Positions 34,326-44,388 of a DNA stretch of 64,000 bases are shown here, piece by piece. The notes under the pieces were generated by a model, which saw only the letters and a program-made list of their open reading frames with translations, made no database searches and was not told where the DNA came from. A program made the position numbers and the translations under genes. Numbering within the stretch: the first letter of the stretch is position 1; each line of letters starts with the position of its first letter. This DNA comes from Paenibacillus sp. FSL R5-0517 (GTDB lineage: Bacteria > Bacillota > Bacilli > Paenibacillales > Paenibacillaceae): assembly GCF_037974355.1 (NCBI RefSeq), contig NZ_CP150235.1:1240001-1304000 (forward strand). Direction: 5' to 3'.

Positions 34326-35987
34326 ATGGACAGATTTACATGGAGATGGGGAAAACGAAGAACAGTTAGAACAGGATTAGGCATCCTGCTTATATGTTCC
34401 ATTGGATTATCGGGTTGTGCACAGGGATCGGCGCCAACAGCTTCATCAGCAGAGAATGGCCAGTCCGGAACAACCTCAACCAAGGACGGATTGGTGCTGG
34501 CTGTTGGTACCGAGCCGGAAGGCGGGTTTGATCCGACAACCGGATGGGGGCAATATGGTTCACCGCTTTTCCAGAGTACTTTGCTGAAGAGAGACGCCAA
34601 GCTTCAACTGGTTAACGATCTGGCTACGGCATACTCCGTTAGTGAAGATGGGTTAACCTGGAAGATTGCGCTTCGGGATGATGTGAAGTTCTCTGATGGG
34701 GAACCTTTGACGTCTGAGGATGTGAAATTTACGTTTGATACGGCTGCTCAGAGTGGTTCTGTGATTGATTTGACGAATATGGCTGATGTGCAGGCACCTG
34801 ATGATCAAACGGTCGTATTCACACTGAAGTCGCCGCAGTCCACATTCATCAGCCTGCTGACGACACTCGGCATTGTGCCTGAACACGCCTATGGTGCTGA
34901 TTATGCAGAGCATCCGGTTGGATCAGGACCGTACAAGCTGGTTCAGTGGGACAAAGGACAACAGGCCATCGTTGAAGCCAATGAAGAGTATTACGGTAAC
35001 AAGTCTGCATTCCACAAACTCACCTTCCTCTATCTGGATGAAGATGCGGCCTATGCTGCTGCACAGGCAGGTACAGTGGATATCGCTGCGATCCCGGCAG
35101 CATTTAGCAAACAACAGGTGAATGGCATGACATTAGAGGCCGTAAAAACGGTAGATAACCGGGGCATTATGTTCCCCATGCAGCCTGCTGGTGCCAAGTC
35201 GGGCGATGGTCTCCCCGCAGGGAATGATGTGACATCCGATCTGGCGATTCGCCAAGCGGTGAATGTCGTGATTGATCGTAAGGCTTTGGTTGAGGGTGTA
35301 CTTGAAGGATATGGTCGTCCTGCTTATTCCGTCAGTGATGATCTGCCTTGGAGCAATGCAGAAGCTGTATTTACGGATGCCAACCTTGATGAAGCGAAGC
35401 GCATTCTGGCGTCTGGTGGCTGGGTGGATGCAGATGGTGATGGTATCGTCGAGAAAAACGGGGTTAAGGCCGAGTTCAATCTGCTTTATTTTGCAGGGGA
35501 TTTAACAAGACAATCTCTGGCCTTAGCTGCTGCGGATATGGTTGCCCAGGCGGGAATTAAAATCAATGTTGAAGGCAAAAGCCGTGAAGAGACGAAAAAG
35601 ATGGCTTACTCCAACGCTGTATTATTTGGTTGGGGCAGTCATGATCCACTGGAAACCTATAACCTCTATAGCAGTACCCACAAGGGAGAGGGATATTACA
35701 ATGTAGGACTGTACAGTAATCCTGTCGTGGATTCATGGATGGAGAAGGCCCTTCAGGCCACCAGTGAGGAAGAGGCATTGCCCTACTGGCAAAAAGCGGA
35801 ATGGGATGGCACAACAGGTTTCAGTTATCAGGGGGATGCACCTTGGGCGTGGCTCGTAAATATAGACCATCTGTATCTGGTTACGAATGGATTAAACATT
35901 GGCGAGCAGCAGATTCACCCCCATGGTCACGGCTGGTCAGTGACATCCAATCTGGAGGAATGGTCCTGGGATAACAGCGCGAAATAA
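34326..35987 (+). CDS. nikA: Nickel-type ABC substrate-binding lipoprotein (NikA/CntA-like)
   Basis: 553-aa lipoprotein of the peptide/nickel-binding class (SBP_bac_5). The lipobox is LSGC (Cys31). Conserved parts are WKIALRDDVKFSDGEPLTSEDVKFTFD, HPVGSGPYKLVQWDKGQ and DLAIRQAVNVVIDRKALVEG. A His-rich motif near the end (IHPHGHGW) resembles the metal-site histidines of CntA/NikA proteins. ATG 34326 follows GAGGGGG. It heads a five-gene importer downstream of nikR, the main reason for assigning nickel rather than peptide transport. Confidence 0.88.
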   Translation: MDRFTWRWGKRRTVRTGLGILLICSIGLSGCAQGSAPTASSAENGQSGTTSTKDGLVLAVGTEPEGGFDPTTGWGQYGSPLFQSTLLKRDAKLQLVNDLATAYSVSEDGLTWKIALRDDVKFSDGEPLTSEDVKFTFDTAAQSGSVIDLTNMADVQAPDDQTVVFTLKSPQSTFISLLTTLGIVPEHAYGADYAEHPVGSGPYKLVQWDKGQQAIVEANEEYYGNKSAFHKLTFLYLDEDAAYAAAQAGTVDIAAIPAAFSKQQVNGMTLEAVKTVDNRGIMFPMQPAGAKSGDGLPAGNDVTSDLAIRQAVNVVIDRKALVEGVLEGYGRPAYSVSDDLPWSNAEAVFTDANLDEAKRILASGGWVDADGDGIVEKNGVKAEFNLLYFAGDLTRQSLALAAADMVAQAGIKINVEGKSREETKKMAYSNAVLFGWGSHDPLETYNLYSSTHKGEGYYNVGLYSNPVVDSWMEKALQATSEEEALPYWQKAEWDGTTGFSYQGDAPWAWLVNIDHLYLVTNGLNIGEQQIHPHGHGWSVTSNLEEWSWDNSAK

Positions 35988-36029
35988 GAAGCATAGCGGT
36001 AGCTTTAGCCTGAATTGGGGAGAGATTGG

Positions 36030-37025
36030 ATGACGGGCAGGAATGGATGGGCCAGATTTGTTGGTAATAAATTGTTACGACTCGTATCTCTATTGGTTGG
36101 AGTCAGTGTGGTGTCTTTTATATTAATGCAATTTTCCCCTGTGGACCCGATCGAAGCTTACATTGGTGGAGACATGATCAGGGTAAGTGCCGAACAGCGC
36201 AGTTTAATCGAAGAGCGTTGGGGATTGAACGAATCTCCAATGGAACGATTGCTGACCTGGGGACAAGCACTTATTCAGGGAGATCTGGGAACATCAATGA
36301 TCTATAGACAACCTGTAGCGGATATTATCCAGGAAAGATTCATGAATTCTGTCGCGCTTATGGCTGTAGCCTGGCTACTGTCTGGTATCTTCGGGTTCAC
36401 TCTGGGTGTAGTTGCTGCCATGAGAAGGGATTCAAGGCTGGATCGCCTGGTCTGCTGGTATTGCTACACGCTGGCCTCTACGCCGGTATTCTGGATTGCG
36501 CTGTTGCTGCTAATGGTATTTGGAGTGTGGCTCGGATGGCTTCCAGTTGGTCTTGGGGTACCCGCAGGGATGTCGGCTGATCAGGTGACCTGGGGAGATC
36601 GGGCTATTCATATGATTCTGCCAGCGTTGACTCTCAGTCTGACCGGGGTAGCTTCCATCGCGCTGCATACCCGGCAGAAGCTCATGGATGTGCTGGATTC
36701 AGATTATATTCTATTTGCGAGAGCACGGGGTGAGCGTGGATTTCAGCTGTTTCGTCGACATGGGTTCAGACATGTTGTTTTGCCAGCGATCACGCTGCAG
36801 TTTGCTTCGTTCAGTGAACTGTTCGGCGGGGCTGTGCTGGCAGAACAGGTATTTTCATACCCTGGCCTTGGTCAGGCAACGGTTCAAGCGGGGTTGCGTG
36901 GAGATGTTCCACTGCTGCTTGGACTTGTGATGTGCAGTGCGATTTTTGTTTTTACGGGTAATATGATTGCCGACATTCTGTATCGCTTGATCGATCCACG
37001 AATGAAGGAGGAGTTGATATCATGA
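36030..37025 (+). CDS. nikB: Nickel ABC transporter permease NikB-like
   Basis: 331-aa inner-membrane permease of the DppB/NikB group. It has six hydrophobic segments, the N-terminal stretch LVGVSVVSFILMQFSPVDPIEAYIGG, and the ATPase-contact loop near DSDYILFARARGERGFQLFRRHGFRH. The start at ATG 36030, with GGGGAGAG upstream, is chosen over an upstream TTG. The stop overlaps the start of the next permease (ATGA). Confidence 0.9.
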   Translation: MTGRNGWARFVGNKLLRLVSLLVGVSVVSFILMQFSPVDPIEAYIGGDMIRVSAEQRSLIEERWGLNESPMERLLTWGQALIQGDLGTSMIYRQPVADIIQERFMNSVALMAVAWLLSGIFGFTLGVVAAMRRDSRLDRLVCWYCYTLASTPVFWIALLLLMVFGVWLGWLPVGLGVPAGMSADQVTWGDRAIHMILPALTLSLTGVASIALHTRQKLMDVLDSDYILFARARGERGFQLFRRHGFRHVVLPAITLQFASFSELFGGAVLAEQVFSYPGLGQATVQAGLRGDVPLLLGLVMCSAIFVFTGNMIADILYRLIDPRMKEELIS

Positions 37026-38023
37026 AGCAGACTGTAGAACGTTCCTCTGAGCAGACGGCAGATACAGCCCAAGTACAGAAAGTGAAAACTGCAAAACAAG
37101 AGATAAGGTACAACATTACTTCGGAATTTCTGCAAGTGGGGGCTGAACGAGAAACAAGCCAAACTAGAAGAGGAGGATATGCTCGTGCCAAAGACCAACA
37201 TTTCCGCAATCCTCGCCAAAGGGCGGTGATCTGGGGAAGCCTTGCAGTGATCTGGATTATCCTTGTGTGGTCGACGGGAAGGCTACTACCCGCTGGTTCT
37301 ACGCTGACTTCATTAATGGATCGAAATCTGTCTCCAACCTGGGCGCATCCATTTGGCACAGATTGGCTCGGAAGAGATATGTTCATGCGTACGTTAAAAG
37401 GACTGGCAACCAGCATTCAAGTGGGACTACTTGCTGCATGTGGTGGTGGATTGATCGCACTACTGCTGGGTTTGGGGGCGGCTTCTAGCCGAGTTGCTGA
37501 CCGGGTAATCTCATGGATCATCGACCTGTTCCTGAGTGTGCCTCATCTGGTATCGCTGGTTATGTTGGCCTTTGTATTTGGTGGGGGTTTGGCAGGAGTG
37601 GCGGCAGCCATCGCGCTGACGCACTGGCCGAATCTGGCCCGGATTGTACGAGCGGAGATGATTCAACTGAAATCCGCGGAGTACATTCAGATTTCACACA
37701 AGTTGGGTCAATCGCGATTACGGATTGCGGTGCAGCATATGCTGCCACATTTAGTCCCGCAACTGTTTGTGGGCGTACTGTTAATTTTCCCCCATGCGAT
37801 TCTGCATGAGGCAGCCATTACGTTTCTGGGGCTGGGGTTATCCCCGCAGCAACCGGCAATTGGCATTATTTTGTCAGAGTCGATGAGATATTTATCTGCT
37901 GGCATGTGGTGGCTCGCCTTTTTCCCGGGACTGGCATTGTTGCTGGTTGTTCGTGCGTTTGATGTATTGGGCAACAGTCTGAAGACGTTGACGGGTACAG
38001 GTAGTTCAAGGGAGGTGAGGTAG
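37022..38023 (+). CDS. nikC: Nickel ABC transporter permease NikC-like
   Basis: 333-aa partner permease of the DppC/NikC group. Features are the HPFGTDWLGRDMFMRTLKG signature after the first helix, several helices, and the contact loop with EYIQISHKLGQSRLRIAVQHMLPH. About 60 polar residues before the first helix form an unusually long cytoplasmic lead. The start overlaps the nikB stop by 4 bases. Confidence 0.9.
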   Translation: MKQTVERSSEQTADTAQVQKVKTAKQEIRYNITSEFLQVGAERETSQTRRGGYARAKDQHFRNPRQRAVIWGSLAVIWIILVWSTGRLLPAGSTLTSLMDRNLSPTWAHPFGTDWLGRDMFMRTLKGLATSIQVGLLAACGGGLIALLLGLGAASSRVADRVISWIIDLFLSVPHLVSLVMLAFVFGGGLAGVAAAIALTHWPNLARIVRAEMIQLKSAEYIQISHKLGQSRLRIAVQHMLPHLVPQLFVGVLLIFPHAILHEAAITFLGLGLSPQQPAIGIILSESMRYLSAGMWWLAFFPGLALLLVVRAFDVLGNSLKTLTGTGSSREVR

Positions 38024-38026
38024 CCT

Positions 38027-38983
38027 ATGGCTCTTCTTGATATTCAGGGAGTATCGGTGTCGTTTCGGCGCGCTCGCGGCTGGTTTGGACACGAACAGAC
38101 GTATGTCATTCAGAATCTGGATCTTTCCATAAACGAGGGCGAGATTGTCGCTATTGTAGGCGCAAGTGGATCGGGTAAAAGTGTGCTGGCGCAGGCCATC
38201 ATGGGCATTCTGCCTGCCAATGCCAAGTTGGAAGGCAGCATTAGCTACAATAACGAGCCTTTGACCCCGGAGTGGCAGCTTCAACTGCGTGGAGACGAAC
38301 TGATGTTGATTCCACAATCCGTCAGTTATTTGGACCCGCTGATGAAGGTGGGGAGCCAGGTTCAGTCGGTAAGCCGGGGTGCCGGACAGAAGCGCAGATT
38401 CATGAATCGATCTCATATGAAAAAGACGGAGCAGGAGCTGATGGAGCGGTATCATCTGCCTCGGGAAACAGTTGGGAAATACCCGTTTGAGTTGTCCGGA
38501 GGTATGGCAAGGCGAGTGCTGATGGCTACAGCGACCTCAGGCCAGCCAAAGCTGATCATTGCCGATGAGCCGACACCAGGCATTCATCCCGAAGTGCTGG
38601 CCGAGACGATGAAGCAATTTCGCGAACTCGCAGATCAAGGCGTAGGCATCTTATGGATTACGCATGATGTTACGACTGCCCTGACGGCGGCCGATCGCAT
38701 CGCTGTATTTTATGCGGGTGACAATGTAGAGACAGCCCAGGTGGATGATTTTACGGGCAATGGAGAACGACTGCGCCATCCGTATACGAAAGCCCTTTGG
38801 AATGCGCTGCCGCAGAATGGATTTCGGCCACTCCCAGGCTCCCAGCCGTTGGCAGGTCAAGGGATCATTAGAGGATGTTCATTTGCTCCCCGCTGTAGCG
38901 CAGCAACCGCTGCATGTATCTCTGAACGTCCTCCGCTTCGTCAGATACGAGGCGGAGAAGTGAGGTGTCTCCATGTCACTTAA
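38027..38983 (+). CDS. nikD: Nickel ABC transporter ATP-binding protein NikD-like
   Basis: 318-aa ATPase of the oligopeptide/nickel class. Walker A is VGASGSGKSVLAQA, the signature LSGGMARRVLMA and Walker B LIIADEPTPGI. Its C-terminal region has the oligopeptide/dipeptide-type Cys-containing motif GCSFAPRCSAATAAC. It begins 3 bp after the nikC stop and overlaps nikE by 11 bp. Confidence 0.92.
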   Translation: MALLDIQGVSVSFRRARGWFGHEQTYVIQNLDLSINEGEIVAIVGASGSGKSVLAQAIMGILPANAKLEGSISYNNEPLTPEWQLQLRGDELMLIPQSVSYLDPLMKVGSQVQSVSRGAGQKRRFMNRSHMKKTEQELMERYHLPRETVGKYPFELSGGMARRVLMATATSGQPKLIIADEPTPGIHPEVLAETMKQFRELADQGVGILWITHDVTTALTAADRIAVFYAGDNVETAQVDDFTGNGERLRHPYTKALWNALPQNGFRPLPGSQPLAGQGIIRGCSFAPRCSAATAACISERPPLRQIRGGEVRCLHVT

Positions 38984-39584
38984 AGCACAGGATGTAAGTT
39001 ATCGTTACGATCAGAAATCGTGGGTGTTTCAGCAGATGAACATGCAGGTGCAACAAGGCGAAGTCGTTGGCTTGTGGGGACCGAGTGGCTGTGGGAAAAC
39101 AAGTCTTGGGCGCATCCTTGCAGGATATGCCGAACCCGTGGCAGGACAAGTATTACTGGATGGTGAACCGCTCCCTCGTACAGGCGTATGTCCGGTTCAG
39201 CTGGTGTATCAGCACCCGGAGAAAGCTGTGAATCCACGTTGGCGGATGCGTCGTGTCCTTCAGGAGGCGGCTGTACAGGATGAGCAGTTGCTCGAAGCTT
39301 TGGGGATTCAGCAAGCTTGGCTGGACCGCAGACCGGGTGAATTATCCGGTGGGGAACTGCAACGATTCTGTGTGGCGCGAGCACTCGGTACATCGACACG
39401 TTATGTGATCGCAGATGAAATGACCACAATGCTGGATGCGATCACGCAGGCACAGATCTGGCATACCGTGATGGACGTGGCTCGCCAGCGTGATCTGGGA
39501 TTACTGATCATAAGCCATGATCGGGAACTGCTGAACAGGCTGTGCAATAAAATTATTCCGATGCCGATTGCGATGTCACTGTAA
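38973..39584 (+). CDS. nikE: Nickel ABC transporter ATP-binding protein NikE-like (short)
   Basis: 203-aa second ATPase. Walker A GPSGCGKTS, signature LSGGELQR and Walker B VIADEMTTMLD (Met replaces the usual Pro) are present, so it is functionally complete. It lacks the C-terminal extension of classical NikE (usually about 260 residues), ending soon after the H-loop (IISHDRE). It resembles the short CntF-type subunits. It is the last gene of the operon. Confidence 0.88.
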   Translation: MSLKAQDVSYRYDQKSWVFQQMNMQVQQGEVVGLWGPSGCGKTSLGRILAGYAEPVAGQVLLDGEPLPRTGVCPVQLVYQHPEKAVNPRWRMRRVLQEAAVQDEQLLEALGIQQAWLDRRPGELSGGELQRFCVARALGTSTRYVIADEMTTMLDAITQAQIWHTVMDVARQRDLGLLIISHDRELLNRLCNKIIPMPIAMSL

Positions 39585-39648
39585 GGTTAATTATGTTTCA
39601 ATAAATATATGGATTGAATAGAAAAAAAGAGAATAGAAAAGAAAACGA

Positions 39649-39719
39649 AAAGGGGTGCCCCTAGTACTGTCATTGACCATGAATGTGAGTCATGGACTTG
39701 ACTACGGGGCACCCCTTGT
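39649..39719. terminator. Bidirectional terminator
   Basis: AAGGGGTGCCCC and GGGGCACCCCTT form a 12-bp stem with a large structured loop. It separates the convergent nik operon and aminotransferase gene. The T-run is better on the minus strand. Confidence 0.75.
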
Positions 39720-39792
39720 TCCATTTTACAGATATTCGTCTTATCGATCAGCATACGTTCTGTTCGCAACGTGCATAGAGTTAACTGTCAGC

Positions 39793-40983
39793 TTATTTGT
39801 CCGACAAGTTGTTGAGCAACACAGATAATCTGCGCATCGCTTCTTCCACCGTGGAACGCGGACAGGCTACATTAATACGCATGAATCCTGTACCTTCCGT
39901 TCCAAAGGAGCTCCCATCATTAAAAGCAAGCCCTGCTTCGTGAAGCAGCATATTGCATAGTTGTGCATGTGGGATATTCAGCTCCCGAAAATCCATCCAT
40001 AACAGATAGGTTGCTTCGGGCAGATGCATTTTGATCTCTGGCATATGTTCTGCAACATATTGCTGTACATACTCCATATTTCCGCGGATATATACCAGGC
40101 ACTCCTCCAGCCATTCCTCTGCATCATTGTAAGCAGCTTCGGTCGCAACAGCCCCCAGTGTGCTGATACCGGCAAGTCCCATCGTTCTTACACCCTGCGC
40201 GAAAGATTCCCGTAACTTGGCATTTGGGATGATGATGTTGGACGTGCAGAGGCCGGGAATGTTGAACGTTTTGCTTGGAGCCGTACAGATGATACTTAGA
40301 TCAGAGACGGCGTCCGAGATCAGGGTGAGCGGTGTATGAGCTCCGCGTTGGTGAACAAGATCGGCGTGAATTTCATCCGAAACGATCAGTACGTTGTATT
40401 GCAGACATAACGACGTAAGGCCTTCAAGCTCCTCCCTAGTCCATACACGTCCAACCGGATTATGTGGACTGCACAGAATTAGCATTTTGACCCGACCGGT
40501 CTGCAAGCTGGATTCCAATTGTTCCAGATCCATCGTGTAATGACCCTTATTCTCTACCAAAGGATTGGTAATCAGTTCACGGCCTTGACCACGTACGACC
40601 TCGTAGAAGGGAGCATACACCGGAGTCTGGATGACCACTGCATCTCCCGGATCAGTGAATCGTTGTACAGCAATGCTGAGTGCAGGCACAATACCTGGCG
40701 TGAATACGATCCAGTCATCGTTAATTTTCCAGTTGTGGCGCCGCTGCATCCAATCTGCAACGGCTGCATGATACGCCTCGGTCCGCACTGTATAACCGAA
40801 AATTCCGTGCTCCATCCGTGTTTGCAGGGCCTGGATTACGGACGGTGGAGCAGCGAAATCCATATCAGCCACCCACATCGGAAGCGCATCAGCGACGCCG
40901 AAGATATCCTCAAGTGCATCCCACTTCTCCGATCCGGTAGAGACCCGGTTAATAGACTGATCAAATGTACTTTTATTGTTCAT
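39793..40983 (-). CDS. MalY/PatB-type PLP aminotransferase (cystathionine beta-lyase)
   Basis: 396-aa fold-type I PLP enzyme. The MalY/PatB hallmarks are ALPMWVADMDFAAPPSVIQAL, YAPFYEVV, LCSPHNPVGRVWTREEL and the PLP-lysine region TAPSKTFNIPGL. Relatives cleave cystathionine or cysteine conjugates to homocysteine or thiols, pyruvate and ammonia. The start at 40983 follows AAGGGGG; the longer frame is unlikely. It stands alone, so its regulation is not evident. Confidence 0.92.
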   Translation of the reverse strand: MNNKSTFDQSINRVSTGSEKWDALEDIFGVADALPMWVADMDFAAPPSVIQALQTRMEHGIFGYTVRTEAYHAAVADWMQRRHNWKINDDWIVFTPGIVPALSIAVQRFTDPGDAVVIQTPVYAPFYEVVRGQGRELITNPLVENKGHYTMDLEQLESSLQTGRVKMLILCSPHNPVGRVWTREELEGLTSLCLQYNVLIVSDEIHADLVHQRGAHTPLTLISDAVSDLSIICTAPSKTFNIPGLCTSNIIIPNAKLRESFAQGVRTMGLAGISTLGAVATEAAYNDAEEWLEECLVYIRGNMEYVQQYVAEHMPEIKMHLPEATYLLWMDFRELNIPHAQLCNMLLHEAGLAFNDGSSFGTEGTGFMRINVACPRSTVEEAMRRLSVLLNNLSDK

Positions 40984-41393
40984 CGTATAAATCCCCCTTG
41001 AGTTCCGTTCCTTCGACCACAATTCGACATATCATTATCTAATACATTGGTTCATTTCGCAACTGTTGTGCGTGTATGATTAGCTTCATAGGTATGGTCT
41101 GGAATTCAGGACTTTATTCATATAAGAACAACTTAACGAGTCAGAGAACAGCAGGAATATGACAAAGACTATTTTTGTACGCCCTTGGTCCTGTTTTGTT
41201 CATTTATCGTTTACAACCTCTTGTCAGATGCTATTATATTGCTAACATTTGATGGGACAATGGCTGTTATCCGAATAAGCTCGTACCCATACATGATGAG
41301 CATAACGACATGAGTCTTTTGCGTAAATCATGCGGTTGTTATGAATTGTATAATGCATAAGGCTAACATTTGAACTCAGGAGGCGTTTTAGAG
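40984..41393. other. 410-bp divergent intergenic region
   Basis: This holds the promoters of the divergent aminotransferase and stalk-domain genes. A TATAAT at 41349-41354 has no convincing -35. TTGTCA at 41221 with TAACAT 16 bp downstream is another candidate. GCTAACATTTGA occurs twice, at 41241 and 41362. No gene is seen. Confidence 0.4.
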
Positions 41394-42083
41394 ATGAAAA
41401 GCAAAAAGTGGTTGATTACTGCAAGTGTATTCGGCATGGTGTTGACCGGTTCGGCAGGCGTATATGCAGGTACACAACTGGAGACGATCAAAGCTTATCT
41501 GAACCATGGGCTCGCCATCGAAGTGAACGGACAGAAATTCACACCGACAGGTGACCAGGGCAAGAAACTTGCGCCAATTACATACCAGGGAAGTACCTAT
41601 CTCCCCGTTCGTTCGATTGCGGATGCGTTGAAAACCGAAGTAAAGTATGATTCCCAGAACAATAAAGTAAGCATCGGCTCCTCAAGTTCCTCCGGTGGGT
41701 CGACATCCACAGGTAACAGCGGATCAACCTCACCCTCAACAGGTACTAACACACAGGCTGTAGGTGTGAAGTCCAAGTATCTGCCAGCAGATTTCCCATT
41801 ACCGAAGGATGCGAAGGCGACAAGTCTCGTTGAGAACATCATGGATGGCAACAAAAAAGTGGTGCTCACGTACACAACAAAAGAAACGTTGCTAACCGTT
41901 GGAACCTCCTACAAAGACTACTATCAGACCAAAAACTTGACTCAGAATACTCAGGATATACAGGAAGATGGCTTCAGCATTGTGGGTCGTGAAGATGGTA
42001 AATATGCCGTAACGATCACGGGTTCTGTGTCTGCAACCAACAAGGACCTGAATGAAGTTACCGTGGTATGGGGCGAAGAGTAA
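41394..42083 (+). CDS. Exported protein with copper-amine-oxidase-like N-terminal (stalk) domain
   Basis: 229-aa secreted protein. The signal peptide (KKWLITASVFGMVLTGSAGVYAG) is followed by the copper-amine-oxidase N-terminal-like domain (EVNGQKFTPTGDQGKKLAPITYQGSTYLPVRSIADAL), a Ser/Gly/Thr linker at about residues 110-128, and a roughly 100-residue C-terminal region I do not recognise. This domain is common in cell-surface proteins of Paenibacillus. AGGAGG precedes ATG 41394 by 10 bases, which decides against an upstream start. Confidence 0.88.
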   Translation: MKSKKWLITASVFGMVLTGSAGVYAGTQLETIKAYLNHGLAIEVNGQKFTPTGDQGKKLAPITYQGSTYLPVRSIADALKTEVKYDSQNNKVSIGSSSSSGGSTSTGNSGSTSPSTGTNTQAVGVKSKYLPADFPLPKDAKATSLVENIMDGNKKVVLTYTTKETLLTVGTSYKDYYQTKNLTQNTQDIQEDGFSIVGREDGKYAVTITGSVSATNKDLNEVTVVWGEE

Positions 42084-42176
42084 GCGACGAATATAACCAC
42101 ATGTCCTCATACTACCCTGCTTGAGTCGTTCAAAGTATAGTGATCCGTATTCTTCTATTATTCAAAAGGTAACGCC

Positions 42177-42222
42177 AAAAGCCGCCCGTTGAAATCGAAA
42201 CAGATTTCTGCGGGCGGCTTTT
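42177..42222. terminator. Bidirectional terminator
   Basis: AAAAGCCGCCCG and CGGGCGGCTTTT with an inner GAAATC/GATTTC stem. It lies between convergent genes. Confidence 0.88.
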
Positions 42223-42266
42223 ATGTTTAATTCATATCTGGTTCTATGCATGGAACTGACAGTCCG

Positions 42267-44276
42267 TTACAGGTACTCGTTAAACCAACCGGCAATATGC
42301 TCCAGACGGCGTACCCTCAAGTGGGGATGACCTCCGCGAGACAATTCGTGGTTGGCCCCTGGGAAACGAACGAGACGAGTCGTCTGCTTGCGGCGTTTCA
42401 ACGCAATGAATAATTGCTCGGCCTGTTCAATCGGACACCGCAGATCCTGTTCACCATGCAAAATGAGCAGCGGAGTACTTACGTTGCCGACATAAGCGAG
42501 CGGGGAATGTTTCCACAGTTTTTCCGTGTCATCCCACGCGTTGCCGCCAATCTGATCTTCCGTGAAGAAATAGCCAATGTCACTGACGCCGTAGAAAGAT
42601 AACCAGTTGGAGATGGAACGTTGAGTAACAGCAGCCTTGAAGCGATCGGTGTGCCCAACAATCCAATTGGTCATGAAGCCACCATAACTGCCACCGGTTA
42701 CGCCCAGTCTGGACTCATCGATAAACTCATACTGGGACAGGGCATAATCTACGCTTTCCATAAGATCGCGATAGTCGCCACCGCCGTAATCGCCACGGCA
42801 GGCATCTACAAACTGCTGCCCGTATCCGAGCCCTCCGCGTGGATTGATGTATATAACAGCGTAGCCTTGTGCGGCGAGAATCTGAAATTCGTGCATAAAA
42901 GTAAAACCATACATCATGTGCGGGCCGCCATGAATCTCAAGAATGGTCGGGATTTTGACCCCGTCAACCATGCCACGAGGTTTCATGATCCACCCTTGCA
43001 GCCGCAGGCCATCCGAGGAATTGAACCAGAAGGTCTCTGGTGCACTAAGATGGATCTCATCCTCAAGCTGTGGATTGCTGCGGGTGAGCTGAATTGGTGC
43101 TACACCGGAATCTTCTGGCTGTTCATATATATAGAGGTCACCAGGACTTCGCGTATCGGCAACAGCGGCAACGATCTGTCCGTTTTCCAATTCGGCAAAT
43201 TGATAAATCTCCCGTTCGTCAGGCAATATATACTCGGCACTGCTGCCGTCTTGTGCGAATTTGGCGATGCGTACACTACCGTGAATGGTTGCCAGACAGA
43301 AGATGGATGAACCATCCCGACTGAATACAGGTCCCGTGGTTGTCAGATGTGATCGCATGTCACCAACAATGCTGTGATTCAGCTGTACGTCCCAATCCGT
43401 GCTTAGACATACAGGTTCACCACCTGATATAGGAAGGGTATATAGCTTCGTAAGCGTGGCATTTCCATAAGAACGGTCACTGGCGAGCAGGGCCAGGGAT
43501 TGTCCACCCGGTGCAAATGTCAGTCGGCTGAATGTATATCCTTCCGGGGTCAACTGCTGCACATCCGAACCGTCTGCCTTGGCAAGGTATACATGATTGG
43601 TCAGGGTGTAATCGTTGTGTTCCTCACCTGCTTCGGGCATCTGTGCAATCCATGCGATGGATGTTCCGTCCGGGGACCAAACGTAGTCTCCAACGTCATA
43701 GTGACCCGTAGTTACAGGAATGGCTTCCGCATCAATGGGTGCAAGAGCAAAGAGATGGGATCGTTTTCCGTCCCACAATCCGCCAGCATCCGATTTCATG
43801 CGAATGCGGTCCACAACATGTTCTTGCGGCAGTTTATGGTCATCGTCGTTAGAATCGGTACGTTTTGATTCGTCTTCTCCGCTTATATCCACGGATGATT
43901 TCACAAGTAGGGTATGGCCATCTGGTGACCAGAGCAAGGAGCTGACACCATGTTTCAGGTGACTGATCTGCTGTGCTTCTCCGCCATCTGTTGCGATAAT
44001 CCACACCTGGGGTTTCCCATCAACCTCTCGTAAAAAGGCAAGCTGGGACCCATCCGGTGACCAGGCAGGGGAATGATCCTTCTCTCCAGAGGTAAAGGGC
44101 CTGTCCTTCTGACTCCCCAGATGCAGCAGTCTCAGGTGAGAACAATAACCGTCACGTGCTTCATTCGTTTTCCAGCTTACATATACCAGTTGTCCGCCTT
44201 GAGGAGACGGAGTTGGATCGTTAACCCATGTAATCTGATAAAGATCTTCCGATGTTATGCCGCGCTGACTCATCAT
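42267..44276 (-). CDS. S9-family prolyl oligopeptidase-type peptidase
   Basis: 669-aa serine peptidase of the acylaminoacyl/dipeptidyl peptidase group. Residues about 20-400 contain WD40-like beta-propeller repeats (SPAWSPDGSQLAFLRE; YVWSPDGTSIAWIAQ) that gate access. The C-terminal alpha/beta-hydrolase has the nucleophile in GVTGGSYGGFMTNW, Asp in LILHGEQDLRCP and His in PGANHELSRGG. ATG 44276 follows GGGAGGA by 6 bases. No signal peptide is seen, so it is probably cytoplasmic. Confidence 0.94.
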   Translation of the reverse strand: MMSQRGITSEDLYQITWVNDPTPSPQGGQLVYVSWKTNEARDGYCSHLRLLHLGSQKDRPFTSGEKDHSPAWSPDGSQLAFLREVDGKPQVWIIATDGGEAQQISHLKHGVSSLLWSPDGHTLLVKSSVDISGEDESKRTDSNDDDHKLPQEHVVDRIRMKSDAGGLWDGKRSHLFALAPIDAEAIPVTTGHYDVGDYVWSPDGTSIAWIAQMPEAGEEHNDYTLTNHVYLAKADGSDVQQLTPEGYTFSRLTFAPGGQSLALLASDRSYGNATLTKLYTLPISGGEPVCLSTDWDVQLNHSIVGDMRSHLTTTGPVFSRDGSSIFCLATIHGSVRIAKFAQDGSSAEYILPDEREIYQFAELENGQIVAAVADTRSPGDLYIYEQPEDSGVAPIQLTRSNPQLEDEIHLSAPETFWFNSSDGLRLQGWIMKPRGMVDGVKIPTILEIHGGPHMMYGFTFMHEFQILAAQGYAVIYINPRGGLGYGQQFVDACRGDYGGGDYRDLMESVDYALSQYEFIDESRLGVTGGSYGGFMTNWIVGHTDRFKAAVTQRSISNWLSFYGVSDIGYFFTEDQIGGNAWDDTEKLWKHSPLAYVGNVSTPLLILHGEQDLRCPIEQAEQLFIALKRRKQTTRLVRFPGANHELSRGGHPHLRVRRLEHIAGWFNEYL

Positions 44277-44388
44277 TGTTTGTCCTCCCACCATGAATTA
44301 GAATTGGCTATTTTCCTAACCTTTCCATTTATATTAACGGAAAGCAAGGGACAGGACAATATGACCAAGGATGGGAGGGGAGACTTTT

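Noticed and set aside
39587..39769. 60-aa minus-strand frame after nikE
   Set aside because: It covers the bidirectional terminator hairpin and has no ribosome binding site.
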